Source: Salvia splendens
Lineage: Eukaryota; Streptophyta; Magnoliopsida; Lamiales; Lamiaceae
Direction of reading: 5' to 3'
Length of the DNA stretch: 64,000 nucleotides
Assembly (NCBI RefSeq): GCF_004379255.2
Contig: NC_056034.1
Span: 64,501-128,500 of the forward strand
Numbering within the stretch: the stretch's first letter is position 1; the number at the start of each line of letters is the position of its first letter. Below the pieces are notes generated by a model. It saw only the letters and a program-made list of their open reading frames with translations, was not told the origin of the DNA and ran no database searches. Of this stretch, positions 45,076-54,088 are shown piece after piece. A program made the position numbers and the translations under genes.

Positions 45076-45877
45076 AACATATATCAAAATTTTTAAATAA
45101 GGATTCTAATGAAATCTCAACGGCACATGTTTAGATGTCAAAATTTGAATTTTTTTTATGAATTTTGGATTTCTTCGACAAACAGTTAAATATCAACATA
45201 TCTGTCATAATGTATGTAGAATGACAACATTAAATTGTGTTGGCATACTCAATGTATTATATTGATATATTATACTATTACTGTATTTATATCTTATTCA
45301 AAATCCTAACTTTTGATAGTTATTCATATATTTTTAATATTAAAAAATGAAAATAAATTACACATGACAATTTATAGAACATTAGATCTCTAAAATCGGC
45401 CTTAAAATAATTGTAATTAGCAATTAATTAAAATAGTTGTAATTAACATAATGAGTTACACAAAACAAGAGTTTTAGAGATAATAACAAAAATGTCGTTA
45501 TGACTATTTTAACAAAATTATAAACTAAAAAGTTTTTTTTGTTTTTAGAATATTTGAGTTGGAAGTGAAAAAGTTTTAGAAAATAAATAATTAAGGTAAT
45601 AAAGATGAGAAAATGAAAAGATCAATTTTTGTTCTTGTGATTAATGAAAAAAATGAAAAGATTTTGGAAGAAGAGTAATTTTTTAAAATATTTTTAAATA
45701 ATTTCATAGTATTAAATTTATAAAGAAAATAAAATTTATATTATTAAAAGTGGGGATTAAAAAGTTACTAGTGTATTGCTTTGGAATAATAGAATTTTCA
45801 AAAGTTGTAGTATAAGAATATCGTGAAATACGTATCTGAATAAATATGGATTATGCCTGAATAAATAAAAAAGATTA
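45076..45877. other. AT-rich spacer, nothing recognised
   Basis: Very AT-rich DNA with no long reading frame, repeat family or RNA gene that I could identify. Confidence 0.6.
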
Positions 45878-46190
45878 TTATTCTGGATTGAGAAGCTTCT
45901 TCAACAGGGCTTCCCGCCCCGGAAAAGGACTCCCATGCCCAACTCCGCCGGCGGCCGGAGAAGAAGTACCCCTTTCTTCCACCATAGTCCTCTCACTAGT
46001 CGTTTTCTTCCTCAGTCGCCTCACTCTATCTCTCCTCTCTCCTCTTCTCCCTCCTCCCTCGCTCTCACTCCTCCGCACCTCCTCCTTGTTCAAACCTACA
46101 CTGGCCGCCGCCCGGGGAATCCTCCCGCCCCCTAGACGTCCCCAGCAGCCCGAAATCAACCTTGCTCCACCCGCTCTTATCCTCGTTGTC

Positions 46191-46871
46191 TGATGGAGTA
46201 CGTACTAAACAAGCCCAACAGCAGTAAAGCCCAAGACAGAGTATCAGTTCGGCATGACTAAAGAGTATCAGTCCGGCGTGACTAAAGAGTTCAGTTCGGT
46301 ACAACCAAAGAGTTCGGCCCCAGCCTACAGCTCGGTGAAAGCCAACTCATCAAGCTCTGCTCTCAGGTCGGCATCAAGCTCTACTCTCAGATCGGCAAAA
46401 GCTGCTCGGCAATAATTCAGCAGTTCGGTCTCAGTATTCGACCGAACTAGGAGATAGTGGACTCATACAAGATTTCCACCTCCGCTACACCGACGATCTA
46501 TTTAGTGGTGTCAAGCAGTCATTAACTCATGCAGGATAGTGGACCCATGCAAGGTCGCCACGATCTCCACGACATCCACTACCTAATAAATGCTGCATGC
46601 CACGATCTTAGTTCACTGTATAAATAGAACCTAGGTCAGATAGATAAGGTCTTCTGCTTCTTCTTTAAAACTCTAAAAAAGCTCTCTAGAGAGAATATCA
46701 TAAAGCAGGCCAGTATTGTAAGCTGTAATTCGCAGATCAAGCAATACAAACCTGCCCCCATTTTTCCCCGTGGACGTAGATTTACCTCAGTAAATCGAAC
46801 CACGTAAAACCTCTGTGTCGTAATTTATTTTTACGTGCATTAATTACCATTGAAAATTCGCCGCATCATCA
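46191..46871 (+). repeat. Tat 5' LTR
   Basis: 681 bp. Near its start the motif AGTTCGG and close variants recur five or more times within 130 bp (for example CAGTTCGGCATGACTAAAGA, then AGTCCGGCGTGACTAAAGAG), a possible enhancer-like repeat. Confidence 0.97.
46619..46626 (+). promoter_or_regulatory. TATA box of the Tat 5' LTR
   Basis: TATAAATA in the context CACTGTATAAATAGAACC, the only strong TATA-like element in the LTR. Transcription would start roughly 30 bp downstream, around 46650. Confidence 0.7.
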
Positions 46872-46872
46872 C

Positions 46873-46890
46873 TGGCGCCGTCTGTGGGAA
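46873..46890 (+). promoter_or_regulatory. Tat primer-binding site
   Basis: TGGCGCCGTCTGTGGGAA begins one base after the LTR end. It has the TGGCGCCG start seen in many plant Ty3/gypsy elements. I did not identify the tRNA with certainty. Confidence 0.75.
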
Positions 46891-46961
46891 ACAGAGAACC
46901 AAATTTGTGATAAAGCGAGTTTTTGATCCTCTTCTACCAAAAAAAAAAAAAAAAAAAAAAA

Positions 46962-49037
46962 ATGCATACCAGATCACATAACACCCGTGCCTCCGTCCGT
47001 GATAACCATGAGGAAGCTAATCCAGCAGCCCATAGGCCTGGAAAGCAGCCTCGTGAAAAATCTACTTCCAGTTCTCACGGAGAAGGAGCAAGCCGCTCAA
47101 AAGGTCCACACACCGAGTCTTCCCAGCAGCCTGATTTGAACGAGGCTGTCAAGCTGTTCTTGGCCGAGAAGCAGGAGGAGTTCTTAACCTTCCTGCAGAA
47201 GAGCCAACAGTCGGAGAAGACAACGGCGGATTCTCCCTCCTCATCCAGACATGAAAGTCACTACCGCAGTAGTGACGTGTCTTCCAGGAGAAAGAATCCT
47301 CAACCCCGACATGTTCCTCCTCGGTACCGGAACCACAGGAGAACTCCATCTCCTCCGTACCGAAGAGATGTCGGGTTCGCCATGTACGGAGCATTAAAGA
47401 CTCCATTCTCGGACGACATCACCCGGACTCCTTTGCCGCGGAACTACCGGACACCGTCAATGACTTATGACGGGCTAGAGGATCCTCATGACTTCTTGGG
47501 ACGCTATCAATATAATATGGCGAACCAGGGTCTCAATGAGGTCCACATGTGCAAGCTGTTCCCCGAGTTGCTCATCGGGAACGCCAGAAGGTGGTTCGAC
47601 AGCCTTCCTCAAAGCAGCATCAGATCCTACCGAGATCTCATGGATGCTTTTCACAGGAGGTTCTTTCAGAAAGCGGAAGCCCGAATCACTTCGGCTCAGC
47701 TGCTTTCTATACGTCAAGGTCGCGACGAAAAGATCAGCGACTTCCTGACGAGATTCCATAAGGAATGCCTACAAGTAGATAATCTCAATGATCTACTTGT
47801 CATCTCGGCATTCCAAAATGGAATCCTGCCCGGAGCTCTCTACAGAAAGCTCGTGGAGTGCGGTCCGCAAACAGCTCAAGAAATGTGGGACATTGCGGAC
47901 CAGTTTTCTCGTGCGGATGAGGCAGACCGTCGAAAACGGTCGTTAGACAGCTCATCCCAAGGAGACAAAAGGAAGCCCGATCAAAGCGACCAGGTGCTTC
48001 CTCGCCGAACTCCTTTTGAAAGAATTCAAAGGGCACCAGTACAAGGCAGATTGGGACCACGTCTCAATCCTGAGAAGCCGCCCGCTCAGTTCGTACCATT
48101 AAACAAGTCAAGAGCGGAAATTTTCGAACTACATTCCGATATGTTCGAAAAACCAAAGCGGATGACGAAATCAGCCGCACGGCGACTTCAGGATCAATAT
48201 TGCTCCTTCCATCAAACCCACGGTCACGATACCGAGGAGTGCCGAGATTTGGCTGCAGGTATTGACGTTCTTGTGAAAACAGGAACGTTAAAAAAATACC
48301 AAAGCAAGCAGCCGAAAAAGAACAAAAGGCAGAGAAGTGCGAACTGCAATCCTCAGGATCCGAAAAGACATGAGGATCCCGAAGACGATGACGAGCCGCA
48401 ATACGATGGAGTAATCCTGACTATTGATGCTCTCCCAGCCGGGAAGACTAAGTCGTCCCTAAAAGCAGAACGCAGAGGTTCCAATCAAGAGGAACCAACA
48501 CATAAAAGGCTGAAGAAAGACGAAGTGATTACATTTTCAGATGCCGATCCCGTCCCAGCCATCTCTCCTCACCAAGACGCTATTGTCATCCAAGCCGGGG
48601 TGGCAAACAAACTGGTCCACAGAGTATTTGTGGATACAGGAGCGTCAGTCAGCATTCTTTTTAAAGAATGTTTCGATAAAATGGAAGTGGATCCAGCTCG
48701 GCTCAGTCCGGCTCCACTTCCTCTGAAAAGTTTCGCCCAGGAGGACACCCGCCCTGAAGGTATTATCAGCCTTCCGATCACGGTGGGAAAAGCGCCTACA
48801 AGCTCCAATACGATGATCGAGTTCTTTGTGGTGAAAGCTCGGTCTCCGTACAACATCATCCTGGGGAGGGACTGGCTCAACACAGTTCGGGCCGTTTGCT
48901 CTACTTATCACCTCACCATCAAGATTCCCACTAAAAATGGGATAGCGGTCATCCGAGGTGATCAAAAGAGAGCAAAAGAATGTCTGCAGATTGCGCTTAA
49001 AAGTGCCGAGCAATCAGTTCGGCACCATCAAGCATAG
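46962..49037 (+). CDS. Tat gag-protease polyprotein
   Basis: 691 residues from the ATG at 46962, which directly follows 24 consecutive A. Gag capsid features include YDGLEDPHDFLGRYQYNM, ARRWFDSLPQSSIRSYRDLM and FHRRFFQKAEARITSAQLLS. A zinc-binding-like segment YCSFHQTHGHDTEEC follows. The protease active site is FVDTGASVSILF at about residue 556, and ILGRDWL follows as the flap-side motif. It ends with TAG at 49035-49037. That stop is followed by CAATCA and the downstream pol frame is in the same phase with no other stop, so readthrough could make a Gag-Pro-Pol fusion. Upstream in-phase non-ATG sequence (46923-46961) only codes the Lys-rich A-run. Confidence 0.93.
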   Translation: MHTRSHNTRASVRDNHEEANPAAHRPGKQPREKSTSSSHGEGASRSKGPHTESSQQPDLNEAVKLFLAEKQEEFLTFLQKSQQSEKTTADSPSSSRHESHYRSSDVSSRRKNPQPRHVPPRYRNHRRTPSPPYRRDVGFAMYGALKTPFSDDITRTPLPRNYRTPSMTYDGLEDPHDFLGRYQYNMANQGLNEVHMCKLFPELLIGNARRWFDSLPQSSIRSYRDLMDAFHRRFFQKAEARITSAQLLSIRQGRDEKISDFLTRFHKECLQVDNLNDLLVISAFQNGILPGALYRKLVECGPQTAQEMWDIADQFSRADEADRRKRSLDSSSQGDKRKPDQSDQVLPRRTPFERIQRAPVQGRLGPRLNPEKPPAQFVPLNKSRAEIFELHSDMFEKPKRMTKSAARRLQDQYCSFHQTHGHDTEECRDLAAGIDVLVKTGTLKKYQSKQPKKNKRQRSANCNPQDPKRHEDPEDDDEPQYDGVILTIDALPAGKTKSSLKAERRGSNQEEPTHKRLKKDEVITFSDADPVPAISPHQDAIVIQAGVANKLVHRVFVDTGASVSILFKECFDKMEVDPARLSPAPLPLKSFAQEDTRPEGIISLPITVGKAPTSSNTMIEFFVVKARSPYNIILGRDWLNTVRAVCSTYHLTIKIPTKNGIAVIRGDQKRAKECLQIALKSAEQSVRHHQA

Positions 49038-49043
49038 CAATCA
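49035..49043 (+). promoter_or_regulatory. Candidate UAG readthrough site between gag-pro and pol
   Basis: TAG CAA TCA fits the tobamovirus-type readthrough consensus UAG-CAR-YYA exactly. The downstream frame stays open (CAG CAA CCG GAG TCG GAG) into pol. This is inference from context; readthrough is not shown. Confidence 0.55.
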
Positions 49044-49070
49044 CAGCAACCGGAGTCGGAGGCAAGCGAG

Positions 49071-52000
49071 ATGACCGAAGTCACTTCAGAGCCGAACTCA
49101 ATGACCGTTCAGTTATACGAAGATGATCCATCCAGAACGGTCAACGTCGGCTTCGCAGGAACGCCTCTACTCCGGGAAAAGACCATTCAGCTCCTCAAGG
49201 AGTACAAAGATGTCTTTGCATGGTCTCCGTTGGACATGACCGGAGTGCCCCCCGAGGTAATCACTCATCGGTTAAATATTGATCCTTCAATCCGGCCAGT
49301 AAAACAGAAGCAAAGACTCTTTGCGGCAGAAAGAAGCCAAGTCATCCATGACGAAGTCCGCCAATTACTAAAAGCGGATGTACTATTCGAGGTGAAATAT
49401 CCTTCTTGGGTGGCCAATCCTGTGATGATCAAGAAAAAAGGAGGAGGATGGCGGATGTGCATAGATTTTACCGATCTAAACAAGCACTGTCCAAAAGATT
49501 GCTATCCCCTTCCGAATATAGATAAAAAAGTAGAAGCTTTGATCGGTTTCGAAATTTTCTGTTTTCTTGATTTATACAAAGGATATCACCAAGTGTTGAT
49601 GGATGAGAGTGACGCTCCGAAAACAGCTTTCATCACCGATTTCGGCATTTTCGCTTATAAAAAGATGCCATTCGGTTTAAAGAATGCCGGAGCCACTTAT
49701 CAAAGGATGGTAGACAAGCTTTTTCGGCACCTAATCGGGAAACAGGTTGAGGTGTATGTCGACGACATAGTTGTCAAAAGCAAAAGCACTTCGGAGTACG
49801 AAGACAACCTCAAATCCACTCTCGACGTGCTCCGGAAAGCCAACCTCAAACTCAACCCCCAAAAATGTACCTTTTTGGTAGATTCAGGAAAATTTCTGGG
49901 TTGTTGGGTTTCAAAGGACGGACTCAAGGCAAACCCTTCAAAAGTTCAAGTCATTCAAAACATGGCAATGCCGAAGTCCATACATGACGTGCAAAGGCTA
50001 ACCGGATGTCTAGCCGCACTGAATCGATTCCTTTCCCAAGCAGCCGAAAAGCAACTGCCGTTCTTCAAAGTGTTGAAAAAAGCACCAAAGTTCGAGTGGG
50101 GAGCCGAGCAGAAAAAGGCCTTTGACGAGCTCAAAAGTTATCTAGCCGAGCTTCCTATTCTCTCTGCTCCAACCGAAGCCGAAGTAATATTCTTATACTT
50201 AGCGGCATCAGATCAAACCATCAGCGCGGTGCTTGTACGAGAAGAAGGCCTAAAGCAGTTTCCCATCTACTTTACAAGCCGAGCATTAAGAGGTCCAGAA
50301 ACAAGGTATCAACCTCTGGAAAAAATTGCTCTGGCGTTAGTAAATGCAGCAAGGAGACTGCGGCCATACTTCTATGCTCACAAGGTATGTGTCTTAACCG
50401 ATCTGCCTCTTCGGCAAGTTTTGACCAAGCCAGAAGCATCAGGCAGAATCGCCAAATGGGCCATAGAGCTGGGAGAACACTCGATCGAGTACCTACCTCG
50501 GAAAGCCATCAAGGGACAAGCCTTGGCAGATTTTCTTACAGAGGCCAAGTTCGATCAAGCAATCCCTGTCATTGCCGAACAGAAAAAGTCTGCCAATGCC
50601 GAACTTGCACAGCCCTTGGAATCCGAAGTAGAGCCGCCAGACTGCTGGAGCGGATTCGTAGATGGAGCTTCAAACAAGATGGGAAGTGGAGCTGGTATTT
50701 TACTCGTCGCTCCCGACGGACACGAGGTAACCTACTCACTTCGGTTCCTATTCCCCACTACTAATAATGAAGCCGAGTACGAAGCCCTCCTGGCCGGACT
50801 TCAGTTAGCGCAAAGTCTGCTCGTCAAATCTCTCAAAGTCCATTGTGATTCACAAGTCATAGTAAATCACATGTTGGGTACCAGTGAAGCCCGTGACGAG
50901 AGAATGAAGAAGTATTTGGACAAAGCGCAAAGCATCAGCCGAAGTTTCTCCTATTTTCGGATAATCCGCGTTCCCAGAGCGGAAAATAGCCGAGCAGATA
51001 CCTTAAGTAAGTTGGCCTCAGATCCGAGCTCAAAGGCGGAAGAATTAATGCATCGAAGCATTGATGAAGCCGAGGTACATTCAATATCCAGCTCGCCGAA
51101 CTGGATGACGCCGATCTTGCAGTATCTGGATCAAGGACAATTGCCCGAAGATAAGAGAGAAGCTCGGAAGATCACGTGCCGAGCACTTCGGTACGAACTT
51201 CATGAAGGAGTCCTCTTTAGAAAGTCTTACCTCCAGCCGTTATTGCGGTGCGTAGGACCAGAAGAGACGGACTACATCCTCAGAGAAGTTCATGAAGGGT
51301 CGTGCGGTAGCCACATCGGAGCTAGAGCTTTAGCTAAAAAAGTTCTAAGATGGGGATATTATTGGCCAACCTTGGTACAAGAAGCAGTGCAGCTCGTCAA
51401 GACATGCCCGAAGTGCCAAATCCATGCAAATATCCCAAGAATGCCGCAGACCGATCTATCCACTATGCAAAGCCCTTGGCCTTTCATGCAATGGGGCATA
51501 GACATAGTGGGACCACTTCCTCAAGCTCCTCGGCAAATGAAATTCCTAGTCGTTGCCGTGGACTACTTTACGAAGTGGGTAGAAGCTGAACCATTAGCTA
51601 CGATAACGAGCTCAAAGGCATTGGATTTCGTCTGGAAGAACATAGTGTGCCGATTTGGCATACCCCACATCCTCATCTCGGATAACGGGACTCAGTTCAC
51701 CGACAAGACGTTCAAGAATTGGTGCCAAGAGCTGAATATTCAACAGCGGTTCACTTCGGTCTCTCATCCACAAGCAAACGGACAAACGGAGGTAACAAAT
51801 CGTATCCTGGTGAAAGGGTTAAAAGCTCGGTTAGAACAAGCCAAAGGACAATGGGTAGAAAATCTCCCTCAAGTCCTATGGTCCTACCGAACTACACCCA
51901 CAACCTCCAATGGTGAAACTCCATACAGTCTGGTGTACGGCACTGAAGCCGTAATTCCGGTGGAGATCGGCGTACCCAGTCCCCGAACTCTAAATTTCTC

Positions 52001-52334
52001 CTCAGAAATGAATGACGACGGACTGAGAGCCGAGCTAGATCTTGCCGAAGAAAGAAGAGAATTGGCATGCATAAAAGCAGCCAAGTACAAGGAGCAAGTA
52101 GCCCGGTATTACAACCAAAGGGTGAAGAAGCTGCAATTTCAAGTGGGAGATCTCGTCCTGAGAAACAATGAAGTAAGCCGAGCAGAAAAGCTGGGCAAGC
52201 TCGAACCCACATGGGAAGGTCCGTATCGGGTATCAGAAGTCCTCGGCAAAGGGTCTTACAAATTGGCTCACATGTCAGGAGAACAGGTACCCCGAACATG
52301 GCACATTTCCAACCTCAAAAAGTTCCATTTGTAA
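49071..52334 (+). CDS. Tat pol: reverse transcriptase, RNase H, archaeal-type RNase H, integrase
   Basis: 1,087 residues if started at the first ATG after the gag stop; in phase with gag-pro. The RT has WRMCIDFTDLNKHCPKD, FLDLYKGYHQVLMDES and the VYVDDIVVK catalytic box near residue 228. The native RNase H region follows (LYLAASDQTISAVLVREEG). An archaeal-type RNase H starts near residue 528 with FVDGASNKMGSGAGILLVAP, TTNNEAEYEALLAGLQLAQS and HCDSQVIVNHM. The integrase zinc finger (HEGSCGSHIGARALAK, then CPKCQ) begins near 740. The catalytic core has GIDIVGPLP, ISDNGTQF and ANGQTE with the expected 35-residue Asp-Glu spacing. The C-terminus ends PRTWHISNLKKFHL. All catalytic residues are present and there is no internal stop. 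It replicates the element RNA and inserts the cDNA. Confidence 0.96.
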   Translation: MTEVTSEPNSMTVQLYEDDPSRTVNVGFAGTPLLREKTIQLLKEYKDVFAWSPLDMTGVPPEVITHRLNIDPSIRPVKQKQRLFAAERSQVIHDEVRQLLKADVLFEVKYPSWVANPVMIKKKGGGWRMCIDFTDLNKHCPKDCYPLPNIDKKVEALIGFEIFCFLDLYKGYHQVLMDESDAPKTAFITDFGIFAYKKMPFGLKNAGATYQRMVDKLFRHLIGKQVEVYVDDIVVKSKSTSEYEDNLKSTLDVLRKANLKLNPQKCTFLVDSGKFLGCWVSKDGLKANPSKVQVIQNMAMPKSIHDVQRLTGCLAALNRFLSQAAEKQLPFFKVLKKAPKFEWGAEQKKAFDELKSYLAELPILSAPTEAEVIFLYLAASDQTISAVLVREEGLKQFPIYFTSRALRGPETRYQPLEKIALALVNAARRLRPYFYAHKVCVLTDLPLRQVLTKPEASGRIAKWAIELGEHSIEYLPRKAIKGQALADFLTEAKFDQAIPVIAEQKKSANAELAQPLESEVEPPDCWSGFVDGASNKMGSGAGILLVAPDGHEVTYSLRFLFPTTNNEAEYEALLAGLQLAQSLLVKSLKVHCDSQVIVNHMLGTSEARDERMKKYLDKAQSISRSFSYFRIIRVPRAENSRADTLSKLASDPSSKAEELMHRSIDEAEVHSISSSPNWMTPILQYLDQGQLPEDKREARKITCRALRYELHEGVLFRKSYLQPLLRCVGPEETDYILREVHEGSCGSHIGARALAKKVLRWGYYWPTLVQEAVQLVKTCPKCQIHANIPRMPQTDLSTMQSPWPFMQWGIDIVGPLPQAPRQMKFLVVAVDYFTKWVEAEPLATITSSKALDFVWKNIVCRFGIPHILISDNGTQFTDKTFKNWCQELNIQQRFTSVSHPQANGQTEVTNRILVKGLKARLEQAKGQWVENLPQVLWSYRTTPTTSNGETPYSLVYGTEAVIPVEIGVPSPRTLNFSSEMNDDGLRAELDLAEERRELACIKAAKYKEQVARYYNQRVKKLQFQVGDLVLRNNEVSRAEKLGKLEPTWEGPYRVSEVLGKGSYKLAHMSGEQVPRTWHISNLKKFHL

Positions 52335-52518
52335 GAGACAGTCCGGTCAGTCAGTCTTGAGTCCTGTTTGCTCAATGTGCTTTATTTGGTTTACTTGGTC
52401 TTTATTTGTCTCTATGCGTTTTGTTTGTGTGTTTTGTCTGTCTCTGTGCGTGTCGTCTCTTACAAATGTTACTGAGGTATCTTGTTCTTCGAAGACTGAT
52501 CCCCTTCTTAGAACATAT

Positions 52519-52886
52519 ACAAGCCCACGATTGTGCGTCAAAGCTTCTAAAGAGGATACAAGACCACAATTCAGCTTAAACAAGCAGTTCGTCTGAAACG
52601 AGCTGCAACAAGCCCACGATTGTGCGTCAAAGCTTCTAAAGAGGATACAAGACCACAATTCAGCTTAAACAAGCACTTCGTCTGAAACGAACTGCAACAA
52701 AAGTCCAATTCTCGCGATAAAACTTGCCTGAATTAGGACTAGGGAAAGTCCGATCCACGCGATAAAACTCGCCGAATTAGGACAAGGGAAAGTCCGATCC
52801 CCAAATTAGGACAAGGGAAAGTCCGATCCCCAAATTAGGACAACGGAAAGTCCGATCCGAGCGATAAAACTCGCCAAATTAGGACA
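52519..52886 (+). repeat. Tandem repeats in the Tat 3' untranslated region
   Basis: Two 89-bp units (52519-52607, 52608-52696; starting ACAAGCCCACGATTGTGCG) differ at only a few positions. They are followed by a second, shorter array built on GGGAAAGTCCGATCC, GCGATAAAACTCGCC and AATTAGGACAAG in variable combinations. Short variable arrays at this place are a known trait of Tat elements. Confidence 0.9.
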
Positions 52887-52990
52887 CAAACCAAGTCCGG
52901 TCAAAGAAGAGTTCACTTCATGAGACCGTGGACAAACATCAACTTACCCCATACTTTTTTCCAGAATGCCGAAGTGATTCACTTCGCTTT

Positions 52991-53004
52991 TCGGGGGGGG
53001 GTAG
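52991..53004 (+). promoter_or_regulatory. Tat polypurine tract
   Basis: TCGGGGGGGGGTAG directly precedes the 3' LTR; the nine-G run serves as plus-strand primer in this class of element. Confidence 0.85.
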
Positions 53005-53685
53005 TGATGGAGTACGTACTAAACAAGCCCAACAGCAGTAAAGCCCAAGACAGAGTATCAGTTCGGCATGACTAAAGAGTATCAGTCCGGCGTGACTAAA
53101 GAGTTCAGTTCGGTACAACCAAAGAGTTCGGCCCCAGCCTACAGCTCGGTGAAAGCCAACTCATCAAGCTCTGCTCTCAGGTCGGCATCAAGCTCTACTC
53201 TCAGATCGGCAAAAGCTGCTCGGCAATAATTCAGCAGTTCGGTCTCAGTATTCGACCGAACTAGGAGATAGTGGACTCATACAAGATTTCCACCTCCGCT
53301 ACACCGACGATCTATTTAGTGGTGTCAAGCAGTCATTAACTCATGCAGGATAGTGGACCCATGCAAGGTCGCCACGATCTCCACGACATCCACTACCTAA
53401 TAAATGCTGCATGCCACGATCTTAGTTCACTGTATAAATAGAACCTAGGTCAGATAGATAAGGTCTTCTGCTTCTTCTTTAAAACTCTAAAAAAGCTCTC
53501 TAGAGAGAATATCATAAAGCAGGCCAGTATTGTAAGCTGTAATTCGCAGATCAAGCAATACAAACCTGCCCCCATTTTTCCCCGTGGACGTAGATTTACC
53601 TCAGTAAATCGAACCACGTAAAACCTCTGTGTCGTAATTTATTTTTACGTGCATTAATTACCATTGAAAATTCGCCGCATCATCA
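53005..53685 (+). repeat. Tat 3' LTR
   Basis: 681 bp, no difference from the 5' LTR seen on reading both copies through. It is followed by the TTGTC target duplication. Confidence 0.97.
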
Positions 53686-54088
53686 TTGTCCCACTCCCAC
53701 CCGAATCTCTCGCTAATTTCCAGCAGCTCCGCAACCGCGCTTCCGCCGGAGGACGTGGCCGCGTTTCCAGTGAGGATGTAATCTCGGCCGCCTCCCACTC
53801 GATGCGGTCGCGGTAGACCGGGTCATCCAGCACTCGGTCGGCCAGCCTGGCCCACTCCTCCGTATCTCCGGCTCGCAGATTCCTCGACACCCATTTTAGG
53901 TAACCCGACGGCAAGCTCCCCAGCATCCTACCTTTATATTTCCCGAAGTCGATCACTCTGTCGCACGCCGGATTCGCCGAGGCTCGTTGCGAAATTCTGA
54001 GCGGCGGCCGTAGATTGGGGGATATGCCGAATGTTGGGAGTTTCACTGAAAGCGGACCCATCTTTGGATTTGGATAACGTATTCTCAT

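Larger units (their letters stand above)
46191..53685 (+). mobile_element. Full-length, apparently intact Tat-lineage Ty3/gypsy retrotransposon (7.5 kb)
   Basis: Two 681-bp LTRs (46191-46871 and 53005-53685) begin TGATGG and end CATCATCA. I could find no difference between them by eye. The 5-bp duplication TTGTC flanks the element (46186-46190, 53686-53690). A primer-binding-like site, gag-pro and pol frames, tandem repeats in the 3' untranslated region and a G-rich polypurine tract occur in order. An archaeal-type second RNase H between RNase H and integrase marks the Tat lineage (Retand-like). Target is the coding sequence of the DUF3820-like gene. Age must be very recent. Confidence 0.96.
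45878..54088 (-). pseudogene. DUF3820-like gene split by a Tat retrotransposon
   Basis: This single-exon-looking minus-strand gene has its 5' part at 54088-53691 and its 3' part at 46190-45878; the 7.5-kb element lies between. The 5' part starts MRIRYPNPKMGPLSVKL and carries the DUF3820-like core CDRVIDFGKYKGRMLGSLPS, GYLKWVSRNLRAGDTEEWAR and LADRVLDDPVYRDRIEWEAA. The conserved downstream segment AVAELLEISERFGWEWDNED, then KSGWSKVDFGLLGTSRG, is readable only in a different frame and spans the insertion point. The C-terminus SPFPGREALLKKLLNPE is back in the first frame. So besides the insertion there is a frame change after EWEAAE and another in a G-run after LLGTSRG. Function is unknown; the N-terminus could be an organelle-targeting peptide, which is only a guess. 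It is divergent from the V-ATPase A gene. Confidence 0.8.

Noticed and set aside
45888..46193. Pro/Ser-rich plus-strand open frame
   Set aside because: It is antisense to the 3' part of the DUF3820-like gene and arises from its GC-rich coding bias.
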